Below are positions 19,364-28,865 of a stretch of 64,000 nt of DNA, piece by piece. Location of the stretch: contig NZ_JAEMNV010000013.1 in NCBI RefSeq assembly GCF_016482825.1, positions 49,586 to 113,585 on the forward strand, given 5' to 3'. Source of the DNA: Antrihabitans stalagmiti. Lineage in GTDB: Bacteria; Actinomycetota; Actinomycetes; Mycobacteriales; Mycobacteriaceae. The translations under genes were made by a program, and so were the position numbers. Within the stretch, counting starts at the first letter, position 1. Each line of letters opens with the position of its first letter. The notes below the pieces were generated by a model, which was given only the letters and a program-made list of their open reading frames with translations, searched no databases and had not been told where the DNA came from.

Positions 19364-21291
19364 GCTGCGGGCTGCCCGTCGACGAGCGGTCGGTCGGCCA
19401 GCAGCGGTAGCGAATCCTGTTGTCCGACAACGATTACTGCGCCACCGGGTGCGAGCGTGCGGGTAACGCCGACAAGGTCGCTGGTGCCGGTGGGGTCGAC
19501 TATCGCAATCTGCATCGGCCCTCGCAATGACGCCTCCGCGACCGTCAGCCAGTGGCCTGCCGACCGAGGAGCACGAGCGAGCACAACCGTTGCCGCGCGC
19601 AAGGTTTCGGCAGCCAGCTCGCCGTAGCGCACCGACCGCTCCGGATCCGACAGCGCCGCAGCGGTCAGCAGCGCCTCGGCCGTACTCGAAGCGCCGGACG
19701 GAGTTGCACCGTCGATCGGGTCACGCGGTCGGGTGACGAGGACCTCGGCATCGTCGGCGGTGTCGAACCAACCGCCCGCCGAGTCGGACACAGCGAAATG
19801 TGCGATGGCGACGTCGAGGAGCTGTTGTGCGTGCTCGAGCCATTCGAGTTCGCCCGTCGCCTGATGCAACGCGAGCAGACCGGTGACCAACCACGCGTGA
19901 TCCTCTAGCACGCCTGCCGCATCGCCGACCACGCCGCCGAGCGACGCCCTCCTGAGCCTGCCGTCGACAACGTGACGATCGAGAAGGTAACGCGCACAAC
20001 GCGCGGCGGCGTCCACCCAATCCGAGCGCTCGAGCCAAGCGCCGACCTCGGCGAGCGCGACGATCGCCATTCCGTTCCACGCGGTGACGACCTTGTCGTC
20101 GCGACCGGGTTGGGGACGCTGGGCACGCACCGACCGCAGCAGACCGCGGACCCGCTCGAAACGAGCGTCGTCGTCCGGATCGTGGTGCAGTTGCAGAACC
20201 GAGGCACCCTCCTCGAAGGTGCCTGCCCGCGTCACACCGAACAGGGCGGCGGCCCACGGACCGTCGTCGGGACCGAGCACGTCGACGAGCTGTTCGGGGG
20301 TCCACACGTAGGTCGACCCCTCGACGCCCTCGGTGTCAGCGTCGAGCGCGGAGGCGAAGCACCCTTCGGCAGTCAGCAGGTCGGTCAACAGGAACTGTGC
20401 CGTCTCGTGCGCAACCTTCGAGGCCAGGGCCGAGCCGGACCGCCTGGCAAGGTGGCCGTAGGCGCGCAGCAGCATCGCGTTGTCGTACAGCATCTTCTCG
20501 AAGTGCGGAATCACCCACTGCGGATCCACCGAGTAGCGGGCGAAACCGCCGTTCAACTGGTCGTAGATGCCGCCGCGAGCCATTGCCTGAGCGGTTCGGT
20601 CGACGGCGTCGAGTATCTGCGTGTCGCCGGTGCGCTCGTATGCGCGCAGCAGTCCTTCCAGCAATGCGGACGGCGGAAACTTGGGAGCACCGCCGAACCC
20701 GCCGTAGGTGCGATCTTCCTCTCGCAGCACCGCGGCGACCGCATGGTCGAGCAGCGGTACGTCGACGTCGATGTCGACGGACGGCAGACCCGAGCTGCCG
20801 CCTCGCAATTCGGCGACGACGGCGGCCGAGGCTTCCATGACTTCGTCGCGCCGGTTCTTCCACGTGTCGGAGATCGCCTCGAGTACCTGACCGAACGAGG
20901 GCATTCCACCCCGGGCAACCTTGGGGTAGTACGTGCCGCAGTAGAACGGTTCGGCATCCGGTGTCAGGAAGCAGGTCATCGGCCAGCCACCCTGGCCGGT
21001 CATGGCAACCGTTGCGTTCATGTAGACGGCATCGAGGTCGGGGCGCTCTTCGCGATCGACCTTGATGCAGACGAACTTCTCGTTCATCGAAGCCGCGGTC
21101 GCGTCGTCCTCGAACGACTCGTGCGCCATGACGTGACACCAGTGGCACGCCGAATATCCGATCGACAGCAGTATCGGCACGTCCCGCTCACGCGCCGCGG
21201 CCAATGCCTCCGCGTCCCACTGGTGCCAGTGCACAGGGTTGTCCGCATGCTGGCGGAGGTACGGCGACGTCGCGGAGCCGAGGCGATTCAT
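19288..21291 (-). CDS. thioredoxin domain-containing protein (YyaL / DUF255 family)
   Basis: A 667-residue protein of the YyaL/spermatogenesis-associated-20-like family. The N-terminal thioredoxin-like domain has SATSPYLRQHADNPVHW and the active-site-like CHWC motif (SACHWCHVMAHESF); then GQGGWPMTCFLTPD. The rest is an alpha/alpha-barrel region similar to N-acylglucosamine epimerases (DKVVTAWNGMAIVALAEVG). The function is not established. ATG 21,289-21,291. Only about ten bases separate it from the upstream small membrane protein gene, and mca lies before that: one minus-strand operon, as in mycobacteria (Rv1082-1084 as I recall). Its 3' end overlaps the cyclase gene on the other strand by 76 bases. 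Confidence 0.92.
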   Translation of the reverse strand: MNRLGSATSPYLRQHADNPVHWHQWDAEALAAARERDVPILLSIGYSACHWCHVMAHESFEDDATAASMNEKFVCIKVDREERPDLDAVYMNATVAMTGQGGWPMTCFLTPDAEPFYCGTYYPKVARGGMPSFGQVLEAISDTWKNRRDEVMEASAAVVAELRGGSSGLPSVDIDVDVPLLDHAVAAVLREEDRTYGGFGGAPKFPPSALLEGLLRAYERTGDTQILDAVDRTAQAMARGGIYDQLNGGFARYSVDPQWVIPHFEKMLYDNAMLLRAYGHLARRSGSALASKVAHETAQFLLTDLLTAEGCFASALDADTEGVEGSTYVWTPEQLVDVLGPDDGPWAAALFGVTRAGTFEEGASVLQLHHDPDDDARFERVRGLLRSVRAQRPQPGRDDKVVTAWNGMAIVALAEVGAWLERSDWVDAAARCARYLLDRHVVDGRLRRASLGGVVGDAAGVLEDHAWLVTGLLALHQATGELEWLEHAQQLLDVAIAHFAVSDSAGGWFDTADDAEVLVTRPRDPIDGATPSGASSTAEALLTAAALSDPERSVRYGELAAETLRAATVVLARAPRSAGHWLTVAEASLRGPMQIAIVDPTGTSDLVGVTRTLAPGGAVIVVGQQDSLPLLADRPLVDGQPAAYVCRGFVCDRPVSTVTELRDLLMR

Positions 21292-21301
21292 CAGGTGCTG
21301 G

Positions 21302-21550
21302 TCATTCGGCTCTTGACGCGGTCGCGCCGGGATCCGTTCCGTCGTCGGCGGCTTGATCGGGCTCGGGGTGGGCGGGCTCGAACGTTGCGGGCAGTCGCTT
21401 GATCTTGCGGTTCATCGAACGAATCAGCAGCACCGTACCGATCAGCAGCAGGATGAGGATGACAAGCCCGACCGGGGACGCCTTGCCGAACTCGGGTCCG
21501 GTCGGAGTGTTCGGCTCTGCCAGTAACAGGTCGTACGCGATCAAATTCAC
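21302..21550 (-). CDS. small membrane protein between mca and the thioredoxin-domain gene
   Basis: An 82-residue product with one strong transmembrane helix ([20 protein letters not shown]) followed by basic residues and an acidic, proline-rich tail ([19 protein letters not shown]). Start is a GTG (21,550) that overlaps the mca stop by four bases. A small membrane protein occupies the same position in mycobacteria (Rv1083 as I recall), which supports it as real. The larger open frame covering this region (to 22,492) is antisense or out of frame with mca. Function unknown; it may tether the mycothiol amidase or the thioredoxin protein to the membrane. Confidence 0.82.
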   Translation of the reverse strand: MNLIAYDLLLAEPNTPTGPEFGKASPVGLVILILLLIGTVLLIRSMNRKIKRLPATFEPAHPEPDQAADDGTDPGATASRAE

Positions 21551-22455
21551 TTCGTCGTTTCCCTCGCGTCGCGAACACCGGCTAGTGCGTCGTCGGTGAT
21601 ACCCGCGAACAGATCTGTCTCCGGGATCGACGTCTTGACCCGCGTCTTTGCGAGTTCGTACTCCTCGGTCGGCCAAATTCGCCGCTGCAGTTCCAGCGGA
21701 ATCGCGAAGAAGACGCCGTTCGGATCGATCTGCGTCGCGTGCGCCCGAAGCGCCTCGTCTCGGTTCGCGAAGTACTTTCCGCACTGGATCTGTGTGGTCA
21801 CGCGAGCCATGATGTCGCCGTGCTCGGGCCGCCAGCGATCGATCCAATCCTGCAGCGGGAACGCCTCGCCACGCTGGTCGTATTCCTCCTTGAACAGTTC
21901 GAGCCGGCGCCGAATGAAACCGTGGGTGTAGTAGAGCTTCGACACCGTCCACGGCTCGCCTGCGTCGGGGAACCGATCGGCTTTGCCTGCGGCCTCGTAT
22001 GCCGCCATCGACACCTGGTGGCAGCGAATGTGGTCGGGATGCGGGTAGCCGCCGTTTTCGTCGTAGGTGATCATCACGTGCGGGCGGAACTCGCGAACGA
22101 CCTTCACCAGGGCTTCGGTCGACTCCTCCAGCGGTACGAGCGCGAAGGACCCTTCCGGCAGCGGTGGCAACGGATCGCCCTCGGGAAGGCCGGAGTCGAT
22201 GAAGCCGAGCCAGGTCTGTTGTACGCCGAGCGCGCGAGCGGCCTGGGCCATCTCTTCGCGGCGGATCTCGTTCATCCGTTCCACGACGCCGGGAATGTCC
22301 ATCGCCGGGTTGAGCACGTCGCCGCGCTCGCCGCCGGTCAGTGTCACGACAAGCACCTCGTGACCCTCGTCGGCATAGCGGGCCATCGTCGCGGCACCCT
22401 TGCTCGACTCGTCGTCCGGGTGGGCGTGCACTGCCATGAGCCGAAGTCCGCTCAC
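21547..22455 (-). CDS. mca: mycothiol S-conjugate amidase
   Basis: Zinc hydrolase that cleaves mycothiol S-conjugates so that toxic thiol adducts leave as mercapturic acids; specific to mycothiol-producing actinobacteria. Zinc-binding motifs of the LmbE family are present: [15 protein letters not shown] and the later [26 protein letters not shown] and [13 protein letters not shown] distinguish Mca from the deacetylase MshB. I chose the GTG at 22,455 because its product begins like known Mca proteins; GTG 22,467 with AGGCGAGAG upstream is the alternative. About 302 residues. First gene of a three-gene minus-strand operon with 4-base overlap to the next. Confidence 0.95.
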   Translation of the reverse strand: MSGLRLMAVHAHPDDESSKGAATMARYADEGHEVLVVTLTGGERGDVLNPAMDIPGVVERMNEIRREEMAQAARALGVQQTWLGFIDSGLPEGDPLPPLPEGSFALVPLEESTEALVKVVREFRPHVMITYDENGGYPHPDHIRCHQVSMAAYEAAGKADRFPDAGEPWTVSKLYYTHGFIRRRLELFKEEYDQRGEAFPLQDWIDRWRPEHGDIMARVTTQIQCGKYFANRDEALRAHATQIDPNGVFFAIPLELQRRIWPTEEYELAKTRVKTSIPETDLFAGITDDALAGVRDARETTK

Positions 22456-22582
22456 TCCTCGATTCACCTCTCGCCTGATAGCTCGCTCGCAACGGGCCGT
22501 CGCACGCTGTGCATGCACGGGGCCCGTCTCGAGCACGGCCGCGACCGCGGCACGCCTGATCTCTCCCCTATAGTTCCACCCG

Positions 22583-23014
22583 ATGGTCAAGTCTTCAGCC
22601 ATACCCCCTCGCCCAGCCGACCGCTACGGCTCGTCTCGTCGTAGTCCGCGGTGGATCGCGCTTGCGCTCGGTGCCCTCGTCGTCCTGCTCGGCGTCGGTG
22701 TCGCCTACCTCGGATACGAGCGTTTCGGACCGAAAGAGCTGGAGAGCGAGCAGGTTTCCTACAGCGCCGTCGACGACCGATCGATGACGATCCGGTTCAC
22801 GGTGACACGTCAGGATCCGTCGCGACCGGCGGTGTGCATCGTCCGCGCTCGCTCGAAGGACGGCACCGAGACGGGTCGGCGCGAAGTGTTCGTCGGGCCG
22901 TCCGCCAGCGGAACGGTCGAGGTCAACTCGACGGTCGAGACCTCTCAGCCACCCGCGGTCGGCGACATCTACGGCTGCAGCTTCGACGTGCCGAGCTATC
23001 TGAAAGCAGACTGA
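22583..23014 (+). CDS. DUF4307 domain-containing membrane protein
   Basis: A 143-residue protein with an N-terminal cytosolic stretch, one transmembrane helix ([22 protein letters not shown]) and an extracytoplasmic domain of about 90 residues with two cysteines ([24 protein letters not shown]) that could form a disulfide. It matches the actinobacterial DUF4307 family that sits between mca and greA in mycobacteria. Function unknown. ATG 22,583. Divergent from mca. Confidence 0.85.
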   Translation: MVKSSAIPPRPADRYGSSRRSPRWIALALGALVVLLGVGVAYLGYERFGPKELESEQVSYSAVDDRSMTIRFTVTRQDPSRPAVCIVRARSKDGTETGRREVFVGPSASGTVEVNSTVETSQPPAVGDIYGCSFDVPSYLKAD

Positions 23015-23089
23015 CCGAGAACGGATAGTGACCAGTCCGCGACCTCGGCTTTAACGGCACTATCTGTGTCCGTGGTAACATTGGCCGAT

Positions 23090-23116
23090 ACACGGTTCCG
23101 GGGTTCGGAGCCGTGT
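23090..23116 (+). promoter_or_regulatory. hairpin in the greA leader
   Basis: Eleven-base arms ACACGGTTCCG and CGGAGCCGTGT (one G-T wobble) around a five-base loop, followed by TTGCTGC. It lies 75 bases after the DUF4307 stop and about 176 bases before greA. It could end DUF4307 transcription or act in the greA leader. Confidence 0.4.
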
Positions 23117-23292
23117 TTGCTGCATTGACGGCACGGCGCATTGGTGGCACTGCGAATCGCCCCGGTTCCCGGGACAGGGCCTGTCGGGGGTTGACGAGGA
23201 TTCCTAGATCCGCTTGGTCGCCTTCCGTTGTGGGTAAACGACGAACACACCGGATCCCGAACGTGGGGACCACCAGAAGAGGAGTAATCGAG

Positions 23293-23787
23293 ATGACCGA
23301 GACCCAGGTGACCTGGCTGACCCAGGAATCTCACGACCGGCTCAAGACCGAACTCGATCAGCTCATTGCGAATCGTCCGATCATTGCTGCCGAGATCAAC
23401 GAGCGGCGCGAAGAGGGCGACCTCAAGGAGAACGGCGGCTACCACGCTGCACGCGAGGAGCAGGGCCAGCAGGAAGCCCGCATCCGTCAGCTGCAGGAGC
23501 TGCTCAACAACGCCAAGGTCGGCGAAGCACCGACGCAGTCCGGCGTCGCATTGCCGGGTTCGGTCGTCAAGGTGTACTACGACGGTGACGAGTCCGACAC
23601 CGAGACCTTCCTGATCGCGACGCGTGAAGAAGGCGTCCGCGAATCGAAGCTCGAGGTCTACTCCCCCAACTCACCGCTCGGCGGTGCGTTGATCGACGCC
23701 AAGGTCGGCGACACCCGGCAGTACAACCTGCCGAACGGTGGCTCGATGAAGGTCACTCTCGTCAGCGCGGAGCCGTACCACAGCTAG
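23293..23787 (+). CDS. greA: transcription elongation factor GreA
   Basis: Cleavage factor that rescues backtracked RNA polymerase through its secondary channel. The 164-residue protein has the N-terminal coiled coil ([19 protein letters not shown]) with the tip motif [20 protein letters not shown], containing the acidic pair that coordinates Mg, and a C-terminal FKBP-like domain ([19 protein letters not shown]). ATG 23,293 with AGAGGAG nine bases upstream. A strong terminator follows. GreA in mycobacteria lies in the same position relative to mca and metB. Confidence 0.97.
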   Translation: MTETQVTWLTQESHDRLKTELDQLIANRPIIAAEINERREEGDLKENGGYHAAREEQGQQEARIRQLQELLNNAKVGEAPTQSGVALPGSVVKVYYDGDESDTETFLIATREEGVRESKLEVYSPNSPLGGALIDAKVGDTRQYNLPNGGSMKVTLVSAEPYHS

Positions 23788-23801
23788 TTCGCAGCTTTTG
23801 G

Positions 23802-23842
23802 TGCGCGGCCGCAGTCCTCGAGGACTGCGGCCGCGCATTTTT
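23802..23842 (+). terminator. intrinsic terminator of greA
   Basis: A perfect 17-base stem around a two-base CG centre, followed by TTTTT (23,838-23,842): a textbook Rho-independent terminator starting 15 bases after the greA stop. Confidence 0.95.
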
Positions 23843-23944
23843 GCGTCGCAGGTTGCCTGCCGAACCTGGAGTTGCGGAGCAACTATTCCGAATTGTGCAC
23901 TTAAGTCAGAATAACGGTACTCTTGTTCCGAGTTAGGAGCAGAC

Positions 23945-25165
23945 ATGCCCAATTCGGACCCACGTAGTGCCGAGGTCGGCTGGCCCGCGTGCACACGCGA
24001 ACCGCGACCTTGGCGTCCGAGCGGGCGCGGTACCCGAGCCGACCGCACTCTGACCGAGATTTCGGTCTCGCTGCCGCCGAAGATCGCCGCCCTTGACGCA
24101 CCGCTGTCCGGTCCGCTGGCTGCGCGAATGGAACAGGCACTGCGCGAGGTTGCCAAACTCGACGCCGAGCACGGACCAACGCTCGACGCCCTCGGTGCGC
24201 TGTTGATCAGGACCGAGTCGGTTGCGTCGTCCAAGATCGAGCAGATCGACGCCTCGGTCGACGACTACGCGCGCGCGTCGCACGGGGTGAAGGCCAACCC
24301 CGCCGCGGTGTCGATGGTTGCCGCCGCCGAGGCTCTGCAGACGATGGTCGATTCGATTCGGCACGGCGCCGACATCGAACTGTCATCGATCCTGCAGGCA
24401 CACAAACGACTGATGGCGAAAGACGAGGCGCTCGCCGATCGGGCCTACGCGGGACGAATTCGCGACATGCAGAACCGGATCGGCGGTAGCGACCACTCAC
24501 CTCGCAATGCGCTGTACGTGCCACCCCCGCCGGAGACCGTGGCCGACTACCTCGACGATCTGGTTGCCTACCTGAACCGTGACGACATCCCCGTCCTCAC
24601 GCAGGCGTGCATCGCGCACGCTCAGTTCGAATCGATCCACCCGTTCACAGATGGCAACGGCCGAATCGGACGGGTTCTCATCAATACGGTTCTGCGTCGG
24701 CGGGGTGCGACGACACATGTCGTCGTACCGCTGGCCTCGGCGCTGGTCGCGCATCGAGATCGATACTTCGATCTACTCGACCACTACCGAGACGGATCCG
24801 TTGCACCGCTGCAGGACTCGTTCGCCGAGGCTACGCGCATCACTGCCTCCGAGTCGAGGGCGACCGCGGTACGGCTCGCAGAACTCCCAGCAGAATGGAA
24901 CGAGCAGGTCGGCAGGGTACGGGCCGGAAGCGCGACCTCGATGCTTCTCGAAATCCTTCCGTCGCAACCGGTTCTGTCGGCAGAGGACGCCTGCACCGCT
25001 GTGTCCGCTGCGGAAAGCAGTGTCTACAGCGCTATCGAACGGCTGCACGCGACGGGAGTACTGAAACCGCTGACCGACCGCAAACGGAACCAGGTGTGGG
25101 GCGCCACCGCCATCCTCGACGAACTCGACGACCTCGGCAAACGAATTGCGGCGGCGGCGAGCTAG
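23945..25165 (+). CDS. Fic family protein (putative AMP-transferase)
   Basis: A 406-residue Fic protein, probably transferring AMP from ATP to a protein target. The catalytic motif HPFTDGNGRIGR (His at residue 232) is intact. An N-terminal inhibitory helix is recognisable as SSKIEQ (residues 95-100), where the usual S/T-x-x-x-E-G/N is changed at the last position. The N-terminal Fic_N-like region and a C-terminal winged-helix (LSAEDACTAVSAAESSVYSA) make it a class II, DNA-binding-like Fic. ATG 23,945 follows TAGGAG. No antitoxin gene is adjacent; the gene stands alone between greA and ilvA, with which it converges. Its placement inside an otherwise conserved block suggests insertion in this lineage. 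Confidence 0.92.
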   Translation: MPNSDPRSAEVGWPACTREPRPWRPSGRGTRADRTLTEISVSLPPKIAALDAPLSGPLAARMEQALREVAKLDAEHGPTLDALGALLIRTESVASSKIEQIDASVDDYARASHGVKANPAAVSMVAAAEALQTMVDSIRHGADIELSSILQAHKRLMAKDEALADRAYAGRIRDMQNRIGGSDHSPRNALYVPPPPETVADYLDDLVAYLNRDDIPVLTQACIAHAQFESIHPFTDGNGRIGRVLINTVLRRRGATTHVVVPLASALVAHRDRYFDLLDHYRDGSVAPLQDSFAEATRITASESRATAVRLAELPAEWNEQVGRVRAGSATSMLLEILPSQPVLSAEDACTAVSAAESSVYSAIERLHATGVLKPLTDRKRNQVWGATAILDELDDLGKRIAAAAS

Positions 25166-25180
25166 CAGGCTCGCCGTAGG

Positions 25181-26395
25181 TCAGTCCTGATTCACCACCG
25201 CGTAGCCGGCATCACCGAGTGCGGTCAGCACACTCGCCCGATGCTCAGGACCACGCGTTTCCATCGTGAGTGCGACCTCGACCTCGTCGAGTGCCAACTT
25301 GCCTGCGGTCCGGGAATGCACGACGTCCAAAACGCTTGCGCCACTTGCACTGACGACGTTGAGCAACGTGCTGAGTCCGCCAGGGCGGTCGGCGATGGTG
25401 ACCCGGACGGCGAGGAACCGTCCAGCCGCGCGCAGACCGTGTGCGACGACATGGGTGAGCACGAGCGGATCGACGTTGCCGCCGGACAGGACGACGCAAA
25501 CGCGACCCTCCAATTGGAGTTCCTCGGCCGGGTACGTCATGAGCGCCGCGACACCCGCTGCTCCGGCGGGTTCGACGATCAGCTTGGCACGTTCCATGCA
25601 CAACAGCAGCGCCCGCGAGAGTGCGTCCTCCGACACCGTCAGCATCGACCCGACCAGCTTGGACACGTGCGCGAACGGCACCTCACCCGGCAGACCGACC
25701 GCAATACCGTCGGCCATTGTCGACATTGACTCGGCACGGATCGGCTTACCCGCCGCCAGTGAGGCAGGCCACGCCGCGGCGTCGGCAGCTTGAACGCCGA
25801 TGATCCGGACTTTCTTACCGAGCAGGTCCATCGCCGCCGCGATCCCAGCGACGAGGCCGCCACCGCCGGTCGGTACGACGATCGTCCCGACGTCGGGCAT
25901 CTGCTCGAGGATCTCCAACGCCACGGTCGCTTGACCGGCAACGATGTCGATGTGATCGAACGGATGGATCAGGATCGCGCCGGTCTGCTCGGCGAATTCC
26001 CGCGCTCCGACGAGTGCGTCGTCGATGGTCGCACCTCGCTGCAGCACCTCGGCGCCGTAGGCACGAGTCGCGACAAGTTTCGGCAGTGGAGCGTTGGTCG
26101 GCATAAAGACGGTCGACGTGATGCCGAGTTCGGTCGCCGACCACGCGACGCCTTGCGCGTGGTTACCGGCGCTTGCGGCGACGATGCCCCTCGCCCGCTC
26201 CTCCGCGGTCAGATTCGCGATCCGATAGTAGGCACCGCGCGGCTTGAAAGATCCTGTGCGCTGCAGGTTCTCGCACTTGAGCCACACGTCGTGACCCGTT
26301 GTCTCGGACAGCACGCGTGATGCGACGATCGGCGTTCGGCGGATGACGGGTGCGAGAACGCTTGCGGCAGCGTTGATCTGGTCGAGGGTCAACAT
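25181..26395 (-). CDS. ilvA: threonine ammonia-lyase
   Basis: PLP enzyme deaminating threonine to 2-oxobutyrate, the entry to isoleucine synthesis. The 404-residue protein carries the PLP-lysine motif GSFKPRGAYYR, the phosphate-binding PTGGGGLVAGIA, and one C-terminal ACT domain (RFLAVRVTIADRPGGLSTLL). The length and single ACT-like domain fit the shorter IlvA/TdcB type; which of the two roles it has, and whether isoleucine inhibits it, cannot be read directly. It starts at ATG 26,395, only four bases after the metB stop, so it is translationally linked with it. Confidence 0.93.
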   Translation of the reverse strand: MLTLDQINAAASVLAPVIRRTPIVASRVLSETTGHDVWLKCENLQRTGSFKPRGAYYRIANLTAEERARGIVAASAGNHAQGVAWSATELGITSTVFMPTNAPLPKLVATRAYGAEVLQRGATIDDALVGAREFAEQTGAILIHPFDHIDIVAGQATVALEILEQMPDVGTIVVPTGGGGLVAGIAAAMDLLGKKVRIIGVQAADAAAWPASLAAGKPIRAESMSTMADGIAVGLPGEVPFAHVSKLVGSMLTVSEDALSRALLLCMERAKLIVEPAGAAGVAALMTYPAEELQLEGRVCVVLSGGNVDPLVLTHVVAHGLRAAGRFLAVRVTIADRPGGLSTLLNVVSASGASVLDVVHSRTAGKLALDEVEVALTMETRGPEHRASVLTALGDAGYAVVNQD

Positions 26396-26399
26396 TGCA

Positions 26400-27572
26400 T
26401 CAGCCGAGCGCTTGCTCGATGTCGCCGAGCAGGTCCGCGGAATCCTCGATGCCGACCGAGAGGCGAACGAGATTCACAGGCACTTCCAACGGGGAGCCTT
26501 CGGTCGATGCGTGGGTCATTGCCGCGGGATGCTCGATCAGGGATTCGACGCCACCGAGCGACTCGGCGAGGATGAACACCTCTGTCTTGGAGCACAATTC
26601 GTGCGCGCCCTCCTTACCGCCCTTGACCAGCACAGAGATCATGCCGCCGAATCTCGTCATCTGCTTGGCAGCGACAGCGTGGCTCGGGTGGTCCGCAAGA
26701 CCCGGATAGATCACCTTCTCGATCTTCGGATGCGCGACGAGCAGTTCGACGAGCTTCTCGGCATTGTCGCTGTGGCGATCCATCCGCAATCCGAGTGTCT
26801 TGATACCGCGCAGCGTGAGGTAGCTGTCGAACGGCCCTGGCACCGCGCCTGCCCCGTTCTGCAGGAAGGCGAATGCGGTGTCGAGTTCTTCGTCGTCGGT
26901 GATCAAGGCACCGCCGACGACGTCGGAATGCCCGCCGATGTATTTCGTCGTCGAGTGCAGTACGACGTCGGCGCCGAGCAACAGCGGCTGCTGCAGATAC
27001 GGCGAGGCAAACGTGTTGTCCACCACCAACTTTGCACCACCAGCATGGGTAACCTCGGCGAGTGCCTCGATATCGCCGATGTTGAGCAGCGGATTGGTCG
27101 GCGTCTCGATCCAGACCAGCTTGGTGTTCGGCTGGATCGCAGCACGGACGGCGTCGACGTCGGACACCGGAGCAACCGTGTACTCGATCCCCCACTGGCT
27201 GAAGACCTTGTCGATCAGCCGGAACGTGCCGCCGTACGCGTCGTTCGGAATGACGAGGTGATCACCTGGCCGCAGTGCCGCGCGAAGCAGGCAGTCGGTC
27301 GCAGCCATACCCGACGCGAACGCCCGACCGAACGTTCCCGATTCGATGGCTGCGAGATTCGCCTCCAGCGCGGCTCGGGTCGGGTTGCCGGTGCGGGCGT
27401 ACTCGAACCCGCCGCGCAATCCGCCCACGCCGTCCTGCGCGAAGGTCGAACTGGCGTAGATGGGGACGTTGACAGCACCGGTCAGTGGATCGGGGTCGTA
27501 GCCTGCGTGGACTGCCCTCGTGGTGAACCCCTGCCAGGACGTCGTGTCGACCTTGCTGCGCTGCTCGCTCAT
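26400..27572 (-). CDS. metB: cystathionine gamma-synthase
   Basis: PLP enzyme of the Cys/Met metabolism family, joining O-acyl-homoserine and cysteine to cystathionine. The 390-residue protein begins QGFTTRAVHAGYDPDPLTGA and has YARTGNPTRAALE, FASGMAATDCLL, the PLP-lysine in LHSTTKYIGGHSDVVGG, and the closing LVRLSVGIEDSADLL. A cystathionine beta- or gamma-lyase activity is hard to exclude by sequence, but neighbourhood (cbs lies 6 kb away, greA and metB adjacent in mycobacteria) favours MetB. First gene of the metB-ilvA pair. Divergent from the ABC operon, with 79 bases between start codons. Confidence 0.9.
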   Translation of the reverse strand: MSEQRSKVDTTSWQGFTTRAVHAGYDPDPLTGAVNVPIYASSTFAQDGVGGLRGGFEYARTGNPTRAALEANLAAIESGTFGRAFASGMAATDCLLRAALRPGDHLVIPNDAYGGTFRLIDKVFSQWGIEYTVAPVSDVDAVRAAIQPNTKLVWIETPTNPLLNIGDIEALAEVTHAGGAKLVVDNTFASPYLQQPLLLGADVVLHSTTKYIGGHSDVVGGALITDDEELDTAFAFLQNGAGAVPGPFDSYLTLRGIKTLGLRMDRHSDNAEKLVELLVAHPKIEKVIYPGLADHPSHAVAAKQMTRFGGMISVLVKGGKEGAHELCSKTEVFILAESLGGVESLIEHPAAMTHASTEGSPLEVPVNLVRLSVGIEDSADLLGDIEQALG

Positions 27573-27651
27573 ACCGTCGAGCGTAATGCCGCGGGTAAAG
27601 ACCGCCGCGATTCGGACTCACTTATCGCCGCCGATCCTTCACAATCATCGG

Positions 27652-28818
27652 ATGCGCTGCAGAACCTCTATCGCGACCACCGCGTTGCTCGTCCTCACCA
27701 TTGCCGGCTGTGCTTCCGAGGACTCCGACGACCCGACCGCCGATCGGACCGGATCCGGCTCGGGTGCCGACTGCCGGATCGACGGCGCGGTGCCGATCGG
27801 TGCAGCTCTCAGCCTCACCGGTCCGGCAGGCAGCTACGGCGACCCACAGCGCAAAGGTCTCGAACTCGCCCTCGGCGAGCTCAACTCGAAGGGCGGCATC
27901 ACCTACGACCTTCGCGTCGAGGACGACGCAACCGATCCCAAACAAGGCATCACGGTCTTCGAGAAGTTCGCAACGACCGATGCCGTGAGCGTCATCCTCG
28001 GACCGACCCTGTCGACGGGGGCAAAGGTTGCCGACCCGGTCGCGCAGGAGAACAAGGTCCCCGTCCTCGGAATTTCGAACACGGCCGCAGGCATCACCGA
28101 AATCGGCGACTACGTCTTCCGCGATTCGCTGACCGAAGACGTCGTCATCCCCCAGACCATCGAGAAGGCGAAGTCCGCCCTCGGCTTGAAGAAGGTCGTC
28201 GTGCTGTACGGCAACGACGACGCGTTCACACAATCCGGCTACGAGGCATTCAAGGGTGCCTTGGACGAGCAGGGCGTCGAGATCGCGAAGACGTTGACGT
28301 TCTCCAAGGCCGATACCGACTTCCGCGCACTGCTCACCGACGCGAAGGCGGCCAATGCCGACGCACTTGTGGTGTCCGGCCTGATCGACGCTGCAATTCC
28401 ACTGGTGACGCAGGCTCGTGAACTCGGGATCGACAAGCCCATCATCGGCGGCAACGGCTTCAACAATCCGAAGCTGATGAAGGATGCGGGCGCCGCGGCC
28501 GAGGGCATCATCGTCGGTGCCGCATGGAACTCCGCATCCAAGGCTTCGAAGAACGCAGCGTTCCTCGAGGCATACCAGGCGAAGTTCGGCGTCGCACCCG
28601 ACCAGTTCGCCGCGCAGGCCTACACCGGGTTCGTCCTCGTCGACGCCGCGGTTCGCGAGGGCTGCTCCGCGTCGCGGGAAGCGATCAAAGACAACCTCGG
28701 CAAGCTGAAGGACGTCGACACCGTGCTCGGCACCTTCTCCTTCGACGACAACCGCGACGCCGTGCACCCCGCGGTCGTGCAGATCGTGAAGGACGGCAAG
28801 TTCGCGGTCCTCGAATGA
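27652..28818 (+). CDS. branched-chain amino acid-type ABC transporter, substrate-binding lipoprotein
   Basis: Receptor of a LIV-type importer. The 388-residue lipoprotein has a signal peptide with lipobox IAGC (Cys 20), an acidic Ser/Asp linker, then a periplasmic-binding domain of the Leu/Ile/Val family: VPIGAALSLTGPAGSYGDPQ, VILGPTLSTGAKVADP, KVVVLYGNDDAFTQSGYEAF, and PDQFAAQAYTGFVLVDAA. ATG 27,652 has no clear Shine-Dalgarno, hinting at a short or absent leader. First of four genes in one direction; the ligand may be an amino acid, amide or aromatic acid, as this receptor family is broad. Confidence 0.92.
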   Translation: MRCRTSIATTALLVLTIAGCASEDSDDPTADRTGSGSGADCRIDGAVPIGAALSLTGPAGSYGDPQRKGLELALGELNSKGGITYDLRVEDDATDPKQGITVFEKFATTDAVSVILGPTLSTGAKVADPVAQENKVPVLGISNTAAGITEIGDYVFRDSLTEDVVIPQTIEKAKSALGLKKVVVLYGNDDAFTQSGYEAFKGALDEQGVEIAKTLTFSKADTDFRALLTDAKAANADALVVSGLIDAAIPLVTQARELGIDKPIIGGNGFNNPKLMKDAGAAAEGIIVGAAWNSASKASKNAAFLEAYQAKFGVAPDQFAAQAYTGFVLVDAAVREGCSASREAIKDNLGKLKDVDTVLGTFSFDDNRDAVHPAVVQIVKDGKFAVLE

Positions 28819-28865
28819 CCGATAGCGCAGTGACCGCGAACTACGCGGACTGACGGGCGCGCCAG

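Noticed and set aside
19972..21402. A 476-codon open frame opposite the thioredoxin-domain gene
   Set aside because: Composition typical of an antisense shadow and no family motif; the minus-strand gene carries CHWC and conserved segments.
23870..23884. Short inverted repeat AGTTGC-GGA-GCAACT upstream of the Fic gene
   Set aside because: Arms are only six bases and it follows a strong terminator; could be chance in GC-rich sequence.
26343..28421. A 692-codon open frame across metB and the ABC receptor gene
   Set aside because: It crosses two real genes on both strands and becomes Arg-rich; no ribosome site or domain.
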